DNA of 39,768 nucleotides from Syntrophothermus sp. DTU052 (GCA_001512495.1 LFRU01000030.1:2021-41788); one strand, 5' to 3'. Positions 1-8,844 are shown, counted from the stretch's first letter. Numbers and translations are program-made. The notes: generated by a model from the letters alone, not told the origin.

Positions 1-2
1 TC

Positions 3-1232
3 CTTCAGTATACTGAGGCCGCACTGTCCCCGGTCAGCGGCTGCCTGGATTTAATCCTGGGTCAGGATGTTGATGCGGGTAATCAGTCCCTATACATCCA
101 GAACAGCTCCCTCTACCCGCCCTACCGCAACACCAGGGTCGAGTTTCTGCCCAGCGGGGAAGCCAAATTTGCCCGTTTGATGGAGGAGCTGCAGAAGGCG
201 GAGCACTATATCTTTCTGGAGTATTTCATCATTAAAGAGGGATTCATGTGGAAAAGCATACTGAAAATACTGAAGGAGAAAGCCGCTGCCGGGGTGGATG
301 TGCGGGTCATCTATGATGATTTCGGCTGCCTGGCGGCTCTTCCTTACCAGTATGACAGAGTGTTGGAAAGCATGGGTATCAAATGCGGTGTTTTCCATCC
401 CGTACTCCCCATCCTCTCCGCCCGGCTGAACAACCGGGATCACCGCAAGATCGTGGTAATAGACGGGCACACGGCATTCACCGGGGGAATCAACCTGGCC
501 GATGAGTATATTAATAAAATTGAGATGCACGGTCACTGGAAGGATGCCGCCATCATGATCAAAGGAGAAGCCGTGTGGAGCCTGACAGTCATGTTTCTCT
601 CCATGTGGAACTACATCAAAGGAATCAGGGGAATGCCGGATATCAGTCAATTCCACCCGGACACCATCAGCACAGCAACCGATGATGGATTTGTACAGCC
701 TTTTAGCGACAGCCCCCTGGATGATGAACCGGTAAGCGAATTAGTCTACCTCAATCTGATCAATAAAGCCACGGATTATGTCTATATCACCACCCCGTAC
801 CTGATCCTAAGCCACGAGATGGTTACCGCCCTTTGCCTGGCAGCCAAAAGCGGGGTTGATGTTCGCATTATTACCCCCCACCATCCAGACAAATGGTACG
901 TACATGCGGTGTCGCGGTCCTATTACCGTGCGCTGGTGGAGAGCGGGGTCAAGGTCTATGAATACCTGCCGGGATTCGTTCATTCCAAGACCGTGGTGGT
1001 GGATGGCAAATACGGTGTGGTGGGCACTATCAATCTGGACTACCGCAGCTTTTACCTGCATTTTGAGTGCGGGGTATGGCTCTATCGCAATAGCTGTATC
1101 CAGGATATAATAAAGGATTTCCGGGAAACCCTGGAAGTTTCGCGGGAGACTACCCTGAAAGATATAAGAAACATCCATTGGAGCAGGACCATGGTCATGT
1201 CGGCATTAAGGTTATTTGCACCCTTGATGTGA
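3..1232 (+). CDS. cls: Cardiolipin synthase (5' truncated by window edge)
   Basis: Phospholipase-D superfamily enzyme that joins phosphatidylglycerol units into cardiolipin at the membrane. The frame is open from base 3 to the TGA at 1232 (409 codons), so a start at the TTG near 177 would be artificial; the N-terminal membrane segments lie outside the window. Two HKD motifs are visible: the first around NNRDHRKIVVIDG followed by GGINLADEY, the second around FVHSKTVVVDG followed by GTINLDYRS. Both give the H-x-K-x4-D pattern needed for catalysis, so the visible part looks intact. The family is usually about 480-510 residues, so roughly 70-100 are missing. It is convergent with the minus-strand genes that follow. 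Confidence 0.95.
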   Translation, partial: LQYTEAALSPVSGCLDLILGQDVDAGNQSLYIQNSSLYPPYRNTRVEFLPSGEAKFARLMEELQKAEHYIFLEYFIIKEGFMWKSILKILKEKAAAGVDVRVIYDDFGCLAALPYQYDRVLESMGIKCGVFHPVLPILSARLNNRDHRKIVVIDGHTAFTGGINLADEYINKIEMHGHWKDAAIMIKGEAVWSLTVMFLSMWNYIKGIRGMPDISQFHPDTISTATDDGFVQPFSDSPLDDEPVSELVYLNLINKATDYVYITTPYLILSHEMVTALCLAAKSGVDVRIITPHHPDKWYVHAVSRSYYRALVESGVKVYEYLPGFVHSKTVVVDGKYGVVGTINLDYRSFYLHFECGVWLYRNSCIQDIIKDFRETLEVSRETTLKDIRNIHWSRTMVMSALRLFAPLM

Positions 1233-1259
1233 TACTTAATCTCCGCTCATACGCCGATA

Positions 1260-1287
1260 AAAAACCGGGACAGGAAACCTGGTTTTT
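1260..1287. terminator. Bidirectional intrinsic terminator
   Basis: Inverted repeat AAAAACCGGG / CCTGGTTTTT (one G-T pair) with an 8-base loop. A-run and T-run flank it, so it can stop cls on the plus strand and the amidohydrolase transcript on the minus strand. Confidence 0.75.
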
Positions 1288-1324
1288 CCGCGATTGCTCC
1301 TCATGGTCCCTGCCCCTTGCAGTC

Positions 1325-1513
1325 TTAGTTCATTACCTTCTTGGGGAAGAACATGGTCATATCGGAAAGGGGTATGTGCAGCATATTCTCTGGATTGACG
1401 AGGGCCAGAACAACAACCTCTTCTCCGGAATACTCCTCTTTGTAGGAACCAATGACGCAGATGGTCATCATTACTCCATTGAGGTATACACTAAATAAGT
1501 CTCCCCTGTTCAC
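1325..1513 (-). CDS. Small hypothetical protein coupled to the amidohydrolase
   Basis: A 62-codon ORF not assigned to any family. The GTG start lies one base after the amidohydrolase stop, and the run of G in the last amidohydrolase codons can serve as its ribosome site, so translation is probably coupled. An ATG start at 1537 inside the amidohydrolase would give 70 residues but is less well placed. The protein is acidic to neutral with alternating hydrophobic residues (VMMTICVIGSYKEEYSGEE) and a VVVLALVNPENMLHIPL stretch, suggesting a small beta-rich domain. No signal peptide is apparent. No function is claimed. Confidence 0.5.
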   Translation of the reverse strand: MNRGDLFSVYLNGVMMTICVIGSYKEEYSGEEVVVLALVNPENMLHIPLSDMTMFFPKKVMN

Positions 1514-1514
1514 G

Positions 1515-2651
1515 TTATCCCCCCCATATGATACCATCCACCAGGACCTGCCTGACTCGCGACTTCACCTCGAGGGGGTGACCATCAAAAATCACGATGT
1601 CCGCCTTTTTGCCCGGTTCGATGGATCCTAATTCTTGGTCCACGCCCAGTATGTGAGCTGGATTCCATGTCAGTGCTCTTATGGCGGTCTCTTCATCCAG
1701 GCCTTCTCGTACCGCCAGGGCTGCACAAACCCCTAAATACTGAATTGGAATCACGGGATGGTCCGTGATCAGACAGAATTGTATACCCGCCTTCTGCAGG
1801 AGGGCGACGTTACGGAAAGAAACCTCCTGCATTTCGACCTTGGCCCGATTGGTCAGCAGCGGTCCCAGACACACTGCTACTCCTCGCCGGGCGATCTCAT
1901 CGGCTACCAGATGGGCTTCAGTACCGTGCTGCAGCACCATATCAATGTTGAATTCATCTTTGATGCGCAGAGCGGTCAGGATATCATCAGCCCGATGAAC
2001 ATGCAGCCAGAGCGGCATTTCCCGGCGAATAACCCGGATGAGTGCCTTCTGGCGGAACTCATCTTTGGGCTCGAGCTGCTCCTTTTCACTGTTCCTGCTT
2101 GCGGTATGCAGAGCTTCGCGCAGGAGGGCAGCATTGGCCATCCTGGTTTTGGGTGCCTTATTCTGGTTGCCGTAGACCCTTTTGGGATTCTCTCCCAGGG
2201 CCGCCTTCAAACCCCAGGGATGGCGATATACCATCTCCATTGGAGTGGGCGACCACGATTTAAGCAGTACCGATTGACCCCCGAGCACATTGGCGCTTCC
2301 CGGGTGTACCATCAGGCGGGTTACCCCGCTGCGGACCGCATCGTCAAAAGCCAGATCATTGAGGTTAACCCCATCCAGGGCCTGCAGGTATGGTGTAATG
2401 GGATCAGTGGTCTCATTTATATCATTACCCTCGATACGGAAAACCTCTTCGCTGATGCCAACATGGCAGTGGGCATCAATAAACCCGGGGACCACATAAC
2501 ACCCTGCTGCATCGATCACGGTGCTGGAAGGAGGGATGGCAATACCCTGACCTACCTCCTGGATGGTGGAACCTTCCACCAGAATAACTCCATCCCGGAT
2601 TGTTCCATTCTTTACTGTGACAATGGTACCGTCTTTGATCGCTATCATCAA
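1515..2651 (-). CDS. Amidohydrolase, imidazolonepropionase-like
   Basis: Metal-dependent amidohydrolase (378 aa) with the full family layout: a small N-terminal beta domain, then a TIM barrel. H61-C-H63 in PGFIDAHCH binds the first metal, H217/H219 (WLHVHR) and H242 (LQHGTEAH) follow, and D297 in LITDHP is the catalytic aspartate. The C-terminal NPAHILG...GSIEPGKKADIVIFDG segment is the usual closing strand. The closest broad class is imidazolonepropionase-related hydrolases. The substrate cannot be read from sequence, and no histidine-degradation genes are nearby. The ATG is preceded by GGGGAGG. It lies 30 bases after the DUF362 gene and is probably co-transcribed with it. Confidence 0.85.
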   Translation of the reverse strand: MMIAIKDGTIVTVKNGTIRDGVILVEGSTIQEVGQGIAIPPSSTVIDAAGCYVVPGFIDAHCHVGISEEVFRIEGNDINETTDPITPYLQALDGVNLNDLAFDDAVRSGVTRLMVHPGSANVLGGQSVLLKSWSPTPMEMVYRHPWGLKAALGENPKRVYGNQNKAPKTRMANAALLREALHTASRNSEKEQLEPKDEFRQKALIRVIRREMPLWLHVHRADDILTALRIKDEFNIDMVLQHGTEAHLVADEIARRGVAVCLGPLLTNRAKVEMQEVSFRNVALLQKAGIQFCLITDHPVIPIQYLGVCAALAVREGLDEETAIRALTWNPAHILGVDQELGSIEPGKKADIVIFDGHPLEVKSRVRQVLVDGIIWGG

Positions 2652-2681
2652 AACTTCTCCTCCCCTGTGTTATTGTATGAC

Positions 2682-3863
2682 TTACTCTAAAGGCCCGTTC
2701 CCATTCATGGCCTCCATAATTTTCATGGCTAAAGCTCCCAACCAACTACTAGCCTTTATTTCAAATGCTCCCTGTGGACACAACTCCTGGCAGCAGAGGC
2801 ACTGTATGCACTTATCACGGTCAACGGTAACCCCTTCCCCACCTGTTTTGGCGGTAATAGCCTGTACCGGGCAGGAATCCCGGCAGATATTGCATCCCGT
2901 ACACTTGTCGGCATCACAAAAGGGCAGGTATTTGAGCCGGCGCATAACATACCGTGTTATGCCGGGCGGGTTCAATTCAAACCACAGGTTTACCGGGAAC
3001 CTGAAGTCCTTAACCACCGGAAAATCGACCTTGTCCCCCACCAGGGCATAACTGGATAAGCTGGGGCAGAGCCTTCTTCTTTCCGCCTCTTCCAGATACC
3101 GCACCCGTCTCGGTTCCAGACCGATAGCCCGGCAGCAGACGGCGTCCACCAGAACCGGGTTGACTCCGGCCACGATCAGGCCGATGTCCACCGGACTGCC
3201 CACGCCCGGGCCATTCCCTTCCATCCCTACCACGCCATCGACGATGGTCAGCCGGGGGGCCAGTCTCTGGATGATATCCACCAGCAGATTGCTAAACTCC
3301 CGGGCTGATGGCGCCTGGCTGTGATAGTCGGCCTTGCGCGACCCGGGAACCGAGCCGAACATGTTCTTAACCGCCCCCGTATACAGGGTTGCGCTGTGGG
3401 TTTTAAGCTTGGGGAGATTGATTATGACGTCGGCCTCCAGCACCGGACGGGCGATCTCCAGTTCCGTCAGAAAGCGGCCGGCTACCGGTATGCGCGTACT
3501 TCCTGCGGTATCAAAGTTAACCTTCTCAATCCCCAGTTCCTCGCAAACCCTGGTCATGCCGGAGACACGCAATGAGCGCTCGGTAGGGTAGTGCCCCCCC
3601 ACCAACCCGCCTGAACTGTCGCCGACCATCACCCTGGCTCCCAGGGCCAGGACTCGCTTGGCTACTTCCCTGACCACGGCTGGATGGGTGGTAACCGCTG
3701 CTTCCGGTTTCCGGGGTGCAAGCAGGTTGGGCTTGAGAAGCACCAAATCACCGGGCTTCACTATCTCGGCCAGGTTTATCTCCTTGAAGACCCTGTCCAA
3801 CGCCTCGGCAATCTGTACCTCTTCATAAGATTGACACCGAACTACTGCTACCTTTGAGGTCAC
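2682..3863 (-). CDS. DUF362 protein with C-terminal 2[4Fe-4S] ferredoxin domain
   Basis: A 393-aa protein. The N-terminal ~290 residues are a DUF362 domain (LLKPNLLAPRKPE, VMVGDSSGGLVGG, INLPKLKTHSATLYTGAVKN). The C-terminus carries two ferredoxin clusters, CTGCNICRDSCP and CIQCLCCQELCP, each with four cysteines for a [4Fe-4S] cluster. Such proteins are common in anaerobes, and the biochemical role of DUF362 is unknown; electron transfer is inferred from the clusters. The GTG start has AGAGGAG seven bases upstream. It appears to head the transcript that continues into the amidohydrolase. Confidence 0.9.
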   Translation of the reverse strand: MTSKVAVVRCQSYEEVQIAEALDRVFKEINLAEIVKPGDLVLLKPNLLAPRKPEAAVTTHPAVVREVAKRVLALGARVMVGDSSGGLVGGHYPTERSLRVSGMTRVCEELGIEKVNFDTAGSTRIPVAGRFLTELEIARPVLEADVIINLPKLKTHSATLYTGAVKNMFGSVPGSRKADYHSQAPSAREFSNLLVDIIQRLAPRLTIVDGVVGMEGNGPGVGSPVDIGLIVAGVNPVLVDAVCCRAIGLEPRRVRYLEEAERRRLCPSLSSYALVGDKVDFPVVKDFRFPVNLWFELNPPGITRYVMRRLKYLPFCDADKCTGCNICRDSCPVQAITAKTGGEGVTVDRDKCIQCLCCQELCPQGAFEIKASSWLGALAMKIMEAMNGNGPLE

Positions 3864-4031
3864 AACTTATCTCCTCTCTGCCAGATTTACTTTCCCTGTA
3901 ACTGCACTGAGTTCCTAACGGGAACCGTTTGGTTGTTCCGAGTTTTATGCACCTACTTCCAGCGGAAAACTCCCACAGAATCATTATGCGGCTCCGGCTT
4001 ACGTTTCCGCCGGACCAAGCCCTGCTTGACT

Positions 4032-4727
4032 TCAGTTATATTTTTTCGCGGCCGCATACACCAGTCCCTGAAACAGCCGGGAGGACAACTCATCCTGCAT
4101 GGCTTCAGGATGCCACTGGACCCCCAGGATAAACCTTTTCGCCGGGTATTCGACCGCCTCGATCACCCCGTCTCTGGCTCGGGCGGTGGCAATTAATCCC
4201 GGTGCCAGACCGGCAATAGCCTGATGGTGGAAGCTGTTTACTCTAACCGTTCCCTGGCACAGGAGGCGGTAGAGAACACTGTCCTTTTCCAACAATATAT
4301 CATGAAATGGATGATGCCTGGGAGCACGCTGGCGGTGGGCAATGCCCGAACACAGGTCTTGAACCAGAGTCCCTCCCAAAGCCACGTTCAAGACCTGGAT
4401 TCCCCGACATATGAATAGGGCCGGTTTGTCTCTTTTGATTATGGCCTGCACCAGGCTTATTTCAAACCGGTCCCGGCGGGGATCAATTTTTCCCAACCCG
4501 GGCTCCGGGTCCTGCCCCCAGTAAAAGGGGTCGATATCATCACCACCACTCAGTATGTAACCGTCACAGATCTCCAGGTAATGATTTATCCCTTCAGGTG
4601 AATCCACCGGCGGCAGTATAATCGGAATCCCTCCTGCCATCTCCACCGATTCCCAGTAACCGGGCCTTAAGTAATACATATTCCGCTCATCATCAAAGCC
4701 GCAGGTTATGCCCACCAGGACCTTCAC
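4032..4727 (-). CDS. Gamma-glutamyl-gamma-aminobutyrate hydrolase family protein (peptidase C26)
   Basis: Class-I glutamine amidotransferase-like hydrolase, 231 aa. The nucleophile cysteine sits in the elbow FICRGIQVLN. The His/Glu pair is in GVQWHPEAM, and the oxyanion region is ILSGGDDIDPFYW. Length and motifs fit PuuD-like enzymes that cleave gamma-glutamyl amide bonds. Gamma-glutamyl-GABA is the E. coli substrate, but the substrate here is unproven. The GTG start has a G-rich ribosome site. If GABA were released it could in principle feed 4-hydroxybutyrate metabolism encoded at 13-15 kb, but that link is speculative. Confidence 0.85.
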   Translation of the reverse strand: MKVLVGITCGFDDERNMYYLRPGYWESVEMAGGIPIILPPVDSPEGINHYLEICDGYILSGGDDIDPFYWGQDPEPGLGKIDPRRDRFEISLVQAIIKRDKPALFICRGIQVLNVALGGTLVQDLCSGIAHRQRAPRHHPFHDILLEKDSVLYRLLCQGTVRVNSFHHQAIAGLAPGLIATARARDGVIEAVEYPAKRFILGVQWHPEAMQDELSSRLFQGLVYAAAKKYN

Positions 4728-4806
4728 AAAGACGCTCCCCCCATCACATTCTACCTGGTCCAGTGTACGCTCCTTTACCTTTCCGTATGCCGGAACGGTG
4801 GATGGG

Positions 4807-4836
4807 CAAAAAAATAACAGGCCTTAATCAGCCTGT
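4807..4836 (-). terminator. Intrinsic terminator after ndoA
   Basis: On the minus strand an ACAGGC/GCCTGT hairpin is followed by TTATTTTTTT, about 20 bases after the toxin stop codon. Confidence 0.75.
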
Positions 4837-4858
4837 CGCTCCTTGTATTGTATTGTTT

Positions 4859-5212
4859 TCAGTTTATGTCCTGAATGCCTACGCTGATCTCCAGGGCCTG
4901 GTTGACCTTGGCCATAAGCTCTTCATCCAGGAAGGCGATCCGTTGTTTGAGACGGGCCTTGTCAATCGTGCGAATCTGTTCCCCCAGAATAACCGAATCC
5001 TTGTCCAAACCGAACTTTTCGGCTTTCAGCTCAACATGAGTGGGCAACTTGGCCTTATTAATCTGTGAAGTGATAGCCAGGACAATCGTAGTTGGGCTGT
5101 ATTGGTTGCCGATATCGTTTTGTACTACCAGTACGGGTCTGATTCCACCCTGCTCCGACCCGATAACCGGATTCAGTTGAGCAAAGTATATCTCTCCTCG
5201 CTTAATTATCAA
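4859..5212 (-). CDS. ndoA: mRNA interferase EndoA (MazF-family toxin)
   Basis: A 117-aa ribosome-independent, sequence-specific endoribonuclease of the MazF/PemK family. It starts [20 protein letters not shown]. The catalytic pair matching Bacillus EndoA R25 and T48 is present at the same positions ([11 protein letters not shown] and AITSQ), so it should be active. The start codon is TTG, with GGAG in the last codons of the antitoxin gene, indicating coupled translation. It is last in the alr-antitoxin-toxin string, as in Bacillus. Confidence 0.95.
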   Translation of the reverse strand: MIIKRGEIYFAQLNPVIGSEQGGIRPVLVVQNDIGNQYSPTTIVLAITSQINKAKLPTHVELKAEKFGLDKDSVILGEQIRTIDKARLKQRIAFLDEELMAKVNQALEISVGIQDIN

Positions 5213-5218
5213 GCAAAA

Positions 5219-5488
5219 TCACTCCACCAATTTTTGTAGACCCTTCGTTAACCCTTCATAATCTACCATAAAACTCTCTTCAGCTATGGCTTTATTAATA
5301 TCCCCCATTTCAATATATCCCTTGCGTAGACGCTCACATAATTCCGTTTTTTTGCGTTCCCAAATATATAATCTTATCGCTTCCCGTACAATCTCGCTCC
5401 GGTTCTTACTCTCAGCAACACTCACCAGGTCTATTTCCGCCAGCAATGAATCAGGTATACTCACAATAATCTTCTTCGCGGCCGGCAA
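5219..5488 (-). CDS. ndoAI: Antitoxin EndoAI (ribbon-helix-helix)
   Basis: Antitoxin partner of EndoA. The N-terminal ribbon-helix-helix DNA-binding fold (KKIIVSIPDSLLAEIDLVSV then NRSEIVREAIRLYI) is followed by a C-terminal tail that would bind and block the toxin. I chose the TTG at 5488 (89 aa) because GGAGG lies eight bases before it. An upstream in-frame ATG at 5509 (96 aa) has no ribosome site. The toxin gene begins six bases after the stop, so production of the two is linked. The complex probably represses its own promoter, as related antitoxins do; this is inference. Confidence 0.92.
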   Translation of the reverse strand: MPAAKKIIVSIPDSLLAEIDLVSVAESKNRSEIVREAIRLYIWERKKTELCERLRKGYIEMGDINKAIAEESFMVDYEGLTKGLQKLVE

Positions 5489-5576
5489 TCGGAGCACCTC
5501 CAATCCCATATGTAGAGAACGACAACCTAATTATAGCCTTTCTGCATTTGGACCAGCAAATCCAATAATTTCATGG

Positions 5577-6701
5577 TTAGTCGTTTACGTACACACGGGG
5601 GACGCGCGAGTTCAAAAGACAAACTACTTCATAGTTGATGGTTCCGGTTATCTCCGCCAGTTCATCGGCCGTAACCTGGTCCTCCTGCCGTCCAAAGAGG
5701 ATCACTTCATCTCCAACCTGGATATCATCCACGGCGGTGGCATCGAACATGCAGTAATCCATACACACCCTGCCGATAAGAGGTACCCGGTGTCCCCGCA
5801 CCATTGCCCAGACCCGGTTGGAATAGGCCCTAGTATAGCCGTCACCGTAACCGATAGGTACTGTGGCTATCCTGGTAAGACGGGACGTAACATAGGTACA
5901 GCCGTAGCTGACCACCGTGGATTCCGGCACCTCTTTTACCATAACCACCCTGCTTTTTAACCTCATGGCCGGAATCAGGTTGAGAATGCTCTCGCGTTCC
6001 AGGGATGACCTCAGTCCGTAGAGATTAATACCGGCTCGCACCAGATCATAGTGCGCTTCGGGGTAAAAGGCGATCCCCGCACTATTGGCCGCGTGCCGGA
6101 TGGGTATTTCTATTCCGCTCTTCTGCAAGGCCTGAAGAAAACCGGAAAATCGCTCAAGCTGCAGCCTGGTAAAGGTTTCATCCGCACTGTCGGCTGCGGC
6201 CAGGTGAGTGTAAATCCCTTCTACTGTCAGCCCGGGCAGCTTACAGATGTGGGCGACGGTCTTGACGGTTTCTTCATCGGTAAAAAACCCGGTCCTTGAC
6301 ATCCCGGTGTCCACTTTTATATGCACAAAAGCCTTCCGGCCTTTTTTGACCGCCGCGTCTGAAAGCGCCTCAGCCGTCTTCTGATCAAAAATCGTCTGCC
6401 GGAAACTGTACTCCACCACTTCATCCAAGGCCGAGGGCGGGGTATAACCCAGTATAAGCACCGGGGTGTTAATGCCGTTTTCGCGCAGGTAAAGAGCCTC
6501 ATCCAGCAAGGCCACTCCCAGGTAATCAACTCCCTGTTTTACACAGGTGTGCGCTACTTCCAGCATACCGTGCCCATAAGCATTGGCCTTCAGGATGGCC
6601 ATGAATTTGGTGGAAGTCTTGAGTAAACTCCGGATCTCTTTAATGTTATGGGCGATGGCCTTTAGATCTATCTCTGCCCATGTCGGTCGTAAGCTATGCA
6701 T
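5577..6701 (-). CDS. alr: Alanine racemase
   Basis: PLP enzyme converting L-alanine to D-alanine for peptidoglycan, 374 aa. The PLP lysine is K38 in AILKANAYGHG, and the opposite-face catalytic tyrosine is Y266 in VVSYGCTYVT. The beta-barrel C-terminal half carries GYGDGYTRAYSN and RVCMDYCMFD. Length is normal. The ATG lies three bases after the stop of a 58-aa ORF and has only a weak ribosome site, so coupling to that ORF is likely. D-alanine is also a germination inhibitor in many spore formers. Confidence 0.96.
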   Translation of the reverse strand: MHSLRPTWAEIDLKAIAHNIKEIRSLLKTSTKFMAILKANAYGHGMLEVAHTCVKQGVDYLGVALLDEALYLRENGINTPVLILGYTPPSALDEVVEYSFRQTIFDQKTAEALSDAAVKKGRKAFVHIKVDTGMSRTGFFTDEETVKTVAHICKLPGLTVEGIYTHLAAADSADETFTRLQLERFSGFLQALQKSGIEIPIRHAANSAGIAFYPEAHYDLVRAGINLYGLRSSLERESILNLIPAMRLKSRVVMVKEVPESTVVSYGCTYVTSRLTRIATVPIGYGDGYTRAYSNRVWAMVRGHRVPLIGRVCMDYCMFDATAVDDIQVGDEVILFGRQEDQVTADELAEITGTINYEVVCLLNSRVPRVYVND

Positions 6702-6704
6702 ATC

Positions 6705-6881
6705 TTATCCAACCAGAGCTTCCGGGATACCACCTGGAAGGTTCGTCCCTACTCGCTCAATATTATTAACCGCCGGGGAACGGTTTATGTCGTTTCCCGG
6801 CAAATTCCATATTGCACGGGTAAACATATCACCGGGATCCACGTTTACCAGCCCGGCAGCCACGGTAATCATGTCCTTCAC
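6705..6881 (-). CDS. Small hypothetical ORF between nnr and alr
   Basis: A 58-codon ORF filling almost the whole nnr-alr gap. The start is GTG at 6881, with GGAGAGG seven bases upstream. The sequence runs roughly KDMITVAAGLVNVDPGDM, then TRAIWNLPGN, and ends GIPEALVG. No family is recognised. Its stop is three bases from the alr ATG, whose own ribosome site is poor, so it may exist mainly to couple alr translation. It might alternatively be non-coding spacer with a chance frame. Confidence 0.45.
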   Translation of the reverse strand: MKDMITVAAGLVNVDPGDMFTRAIWNLPGNDINRSPAVNNIERVGTNLPGGIPEALVG

Positions 6882-6908
6882 TCTTTACCCTCTCCTTCAT
6901 TTACAGGT

Positions 6909-8465
6909 CTAAAACTCCTTTTCAAAGCCCCTAATCACCTCGGGAAGCGCCCGTACCAGGTCACCGGCTATCAATCCTCTCTCTCCCTGGGTTTCCTTAA
7001 CCAGGTCACCGGCCTTCCCATGCAGGTAGGTTCCGATGGCGGCGGCTGTGTTCGGCCTCATGCCCTGGGCGATGAGCCCGGTTATCACTCCGGTCAGGAC
7101 ATCACCGCTGCCGGCTGTTGCCATACCCGGGTTACCGGTGACATTCAGGTACACTTCTCCACCGGGCTCAGCCACAAGCGTACCCGAGCCTTTCAGCACC
7201 ACGGTGACGCCCCATTTGGACGCGGCTTCGCGGGCTACTTCCATACGGCGAGACTGGACCTCGCCCACCGTTACACCCAAGAGCCGACTCATCTCTCCCG
7301 GGTGGGGGGTCAATACTATCGGTACCTGCCGGTTTTCGAGAACGCTCATATCTTCACCCAGAGCATTAAGCCCGTCGGCATCGATAACCACCGGCACCCC
7401 CGACCTTTCCAGCACAAATCGCACTACGGCCTTGGCTTCAGGATACCGCGACATGCCGGGGCCAATGGCGCATACTGATACCGTACCCAGCAGGTTTTCA
7501 ATGACCGGCAGGGCCTCGAGGGCAATCGTATTCTGCCTGGTTTCTGCCAGGGGAGCAGTCATTACCTCCACCAGGGAACCCTCTACAATCGGCAACAGGC
7601 TTTCGGGTACGGCTGCGGTTACCAACCCCGCTCCCACTGTCAGGGCTGAAGCCGCCGACAGCACAACGGCACCGGTCATACCCGTGGAGCCGCCAATCAC
7701 CAAAGCGTGACCGTAAGTCCCCTTATGGCTGTTCCGGGGACGCGGCGGGAAAAACGCCTTTATCATGGTCTCAGTCAGGAGGTTGGTCTTAAGCGCCTTC
7801 TCCGATAATAACAGGGATGGGATCGAGATATCAGCCACCGTAACCCGCCCGGCATAGCTGCATCCCGGCTCAATCAGCAGGCCCAGCTTGGGAAGCGCCA
7901 TGGTTACCGTCCAGGCGGCCTGCACGGCTTCACCCCCAACGCGCCCGGTATCAGCCTCCACCCCTGAAGGAATGTCGACTGCAATAATGGGCTTATGCGA
8001 CCGGTTCATGGCGGACACCACTTGTCGGTCGAACTCCCTGAGTTTTCCCCGGAAACTGATACCGTAAAGGGCATCAATGATTAAATCCGCTGCCGTTGTA
8101 GATGCAATAAGCCGGTTTATTCCTTCCTCATCTTTTAATGGGAACATCAGGGCCCCCATCTTCTTCAGGATTTCATAATTGACCAGGGTATCAGGGGTCA
8201 TCTCCTCCGGGTCCCCCAGCAGAAAGGTTTCAACCCGCACGCCGGTGTTTATGAGGTGACGGACCGCTACCAGCCCGTCTCCCCCATTATTGCCTTTTCC
8301 AGCCACAACCACCACCCGGCCGGGGGGGCTGTTCTCCAGAAATGTTTCTGCAACCTCCACCACCCGTATGCCGGCGTTTTCCATGAGAATGAGGCTGGGA
8401 ACCCCGTACTCATCAGAGGCCCGCCGGTCAATGTTCCTCATTTCTGCGGCGGTTACAATCTTCAT
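6909..8465 (-). CDS. nnr: Bifunctional NAD(P)H-hydrate epimerase / ADP-dependent dehydratase
   Basis: Repairs hydrated NADH and NADPH. The N-terminal YjeF_N epimerase domain (about 1-215) shows VVVAGKGNNGGDGLVAVRH and VDIPSGVEADTG. The C-terminal ribokinase-like dehydratase (about 230-515) shows SHKGTYGHALVIGGS, VLTPHPGEMSRL and the ATP/ADP site GMATAGSGDVLTG. Both domains look complete (518 aa). I prefer the ATG at 8465, six bases after GGAGG, over the GTG at 8471 that abuts the same site. The start lies inside the 3' end of acpS, a 38-base overlap, so the two are translationally coupled. Confidence 0.95.
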   Translation of the reverse strand: MKIVTAAEMRNIDRRASDEYGVPSLILMENAGIRVVEVAETFLENSPPGRVVVVAGKGNNGGDGLVAVRHLINTGVRVETFLLGDPEEMTPDTLVNYEILKKMGALMFPLKDEEGINRLIASTTAADLIIDALYGISFRGKLREFDRQVVSAMNRSHKPIIAVDIPSGVEADTGRVGGEAVQAAWTVTMALPKLGLLIEPGCSYAGRVTVADISIPSLLLSEKALKTNLLTETMIKAFFPPRPRNSHKGTYGHALVIGGSTGMTGAVVLSAASALTVGAGLVTAAVPESLLPIVEGSLVEVMTAPLAETRQNTIALEALPVIENLLGTVSVCAIGPGMSRYPEAKAVVRFVLERSGVPVVIDADGLNALGEDMSVLENRQVPIVLTPHPGEMSRLLGVTVGEVQSRRMEVAREAASKWGVTVVLKGSGTLVAEPGGEVYLNVTGNPGMATAGSGDVLTGVITGLIAQGMRPNTAAAIGTYLHGKAGDLVKETQGERGLIAGDLVRALPEVIRGFEKEF

Positions 8466-8844
8466 CTCCACCCTCCTCTTTTCCCGCTATGGCAACTGCA
8501 ACTGCCAGCGCGTAATTACCAGAATGACTGAGGCTTAAATCTATGCGGGCAATGTTTAGTTCCTGTACCCGGGCCAGGGCTTCTCCCCGGAGTCGGTACC
8601 GGGGACGACCACCGGGGTCATTAGTAACCTCCACCTCTTGAAATTTTATTCCGGAAGTGAAAGCAGGATGCAGTTTTCGAAAGGCTTCCTTCGCCGCGAA
8701 ACGGACTGCAAAGGAGGGGAAGGGGTTGGCTTTCGAATTACAGTATTCGATCTCCCCGGGGGTAAAGACCCGTGTACAAAACCGTGAAGTCCTCTTTATA
8801 GCTATCCTTACCCGGTCTATCTCAATTAGGTCTGCTCCAACCAT
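8428..8844 (-). CDS. acpS: Holo-[acyl-carrier-protein] synthase
   Basis: Transfers 4'-phosphopantetheine from CoA to apo-ACP. 138 aa, with the family signatures GADLIEIDRV (metal-binding aspartate), FTPGEIEYC and RFAAKEAFRK (metal-binding glutamate), and a later SLSHSGNYALAVAVA. The C-terminus is a charged tail of about 15 residues (GKEEGGDEDCNRRRNEEH) produced by overlap with nnr. It is first gene of the acpS-nnr-(58-aa ORF)-alr-ndoAI-ndoA string. Confidence 0.95.
   Translation of the reverse strand: MVGADLIEIDRVRIAIKRTSRFCTRVFTPGEIEYCNSKANPFPSFAVRFAAKEAFRKLHPAFTSGIKFQEVEVTNDPGGRPRYRLRGEALARVQELNIARIDLSLSHSGNYALAVAVAIAGKEEGGDEDCNRRRNEEH

Noticed and set aside
1758-2690. 310-codon plus-strand ORF
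   Set aside because: Lies antisense to the amidohydrolase, whose motifs are intact; no ribosome site or family features.
6696-7710. Two long plus-strand ORFs (260 and 224 codons)
   Set aside because: Antisense shadows of nnr and the 58-aa ORF region; low-complexity translation without domains.
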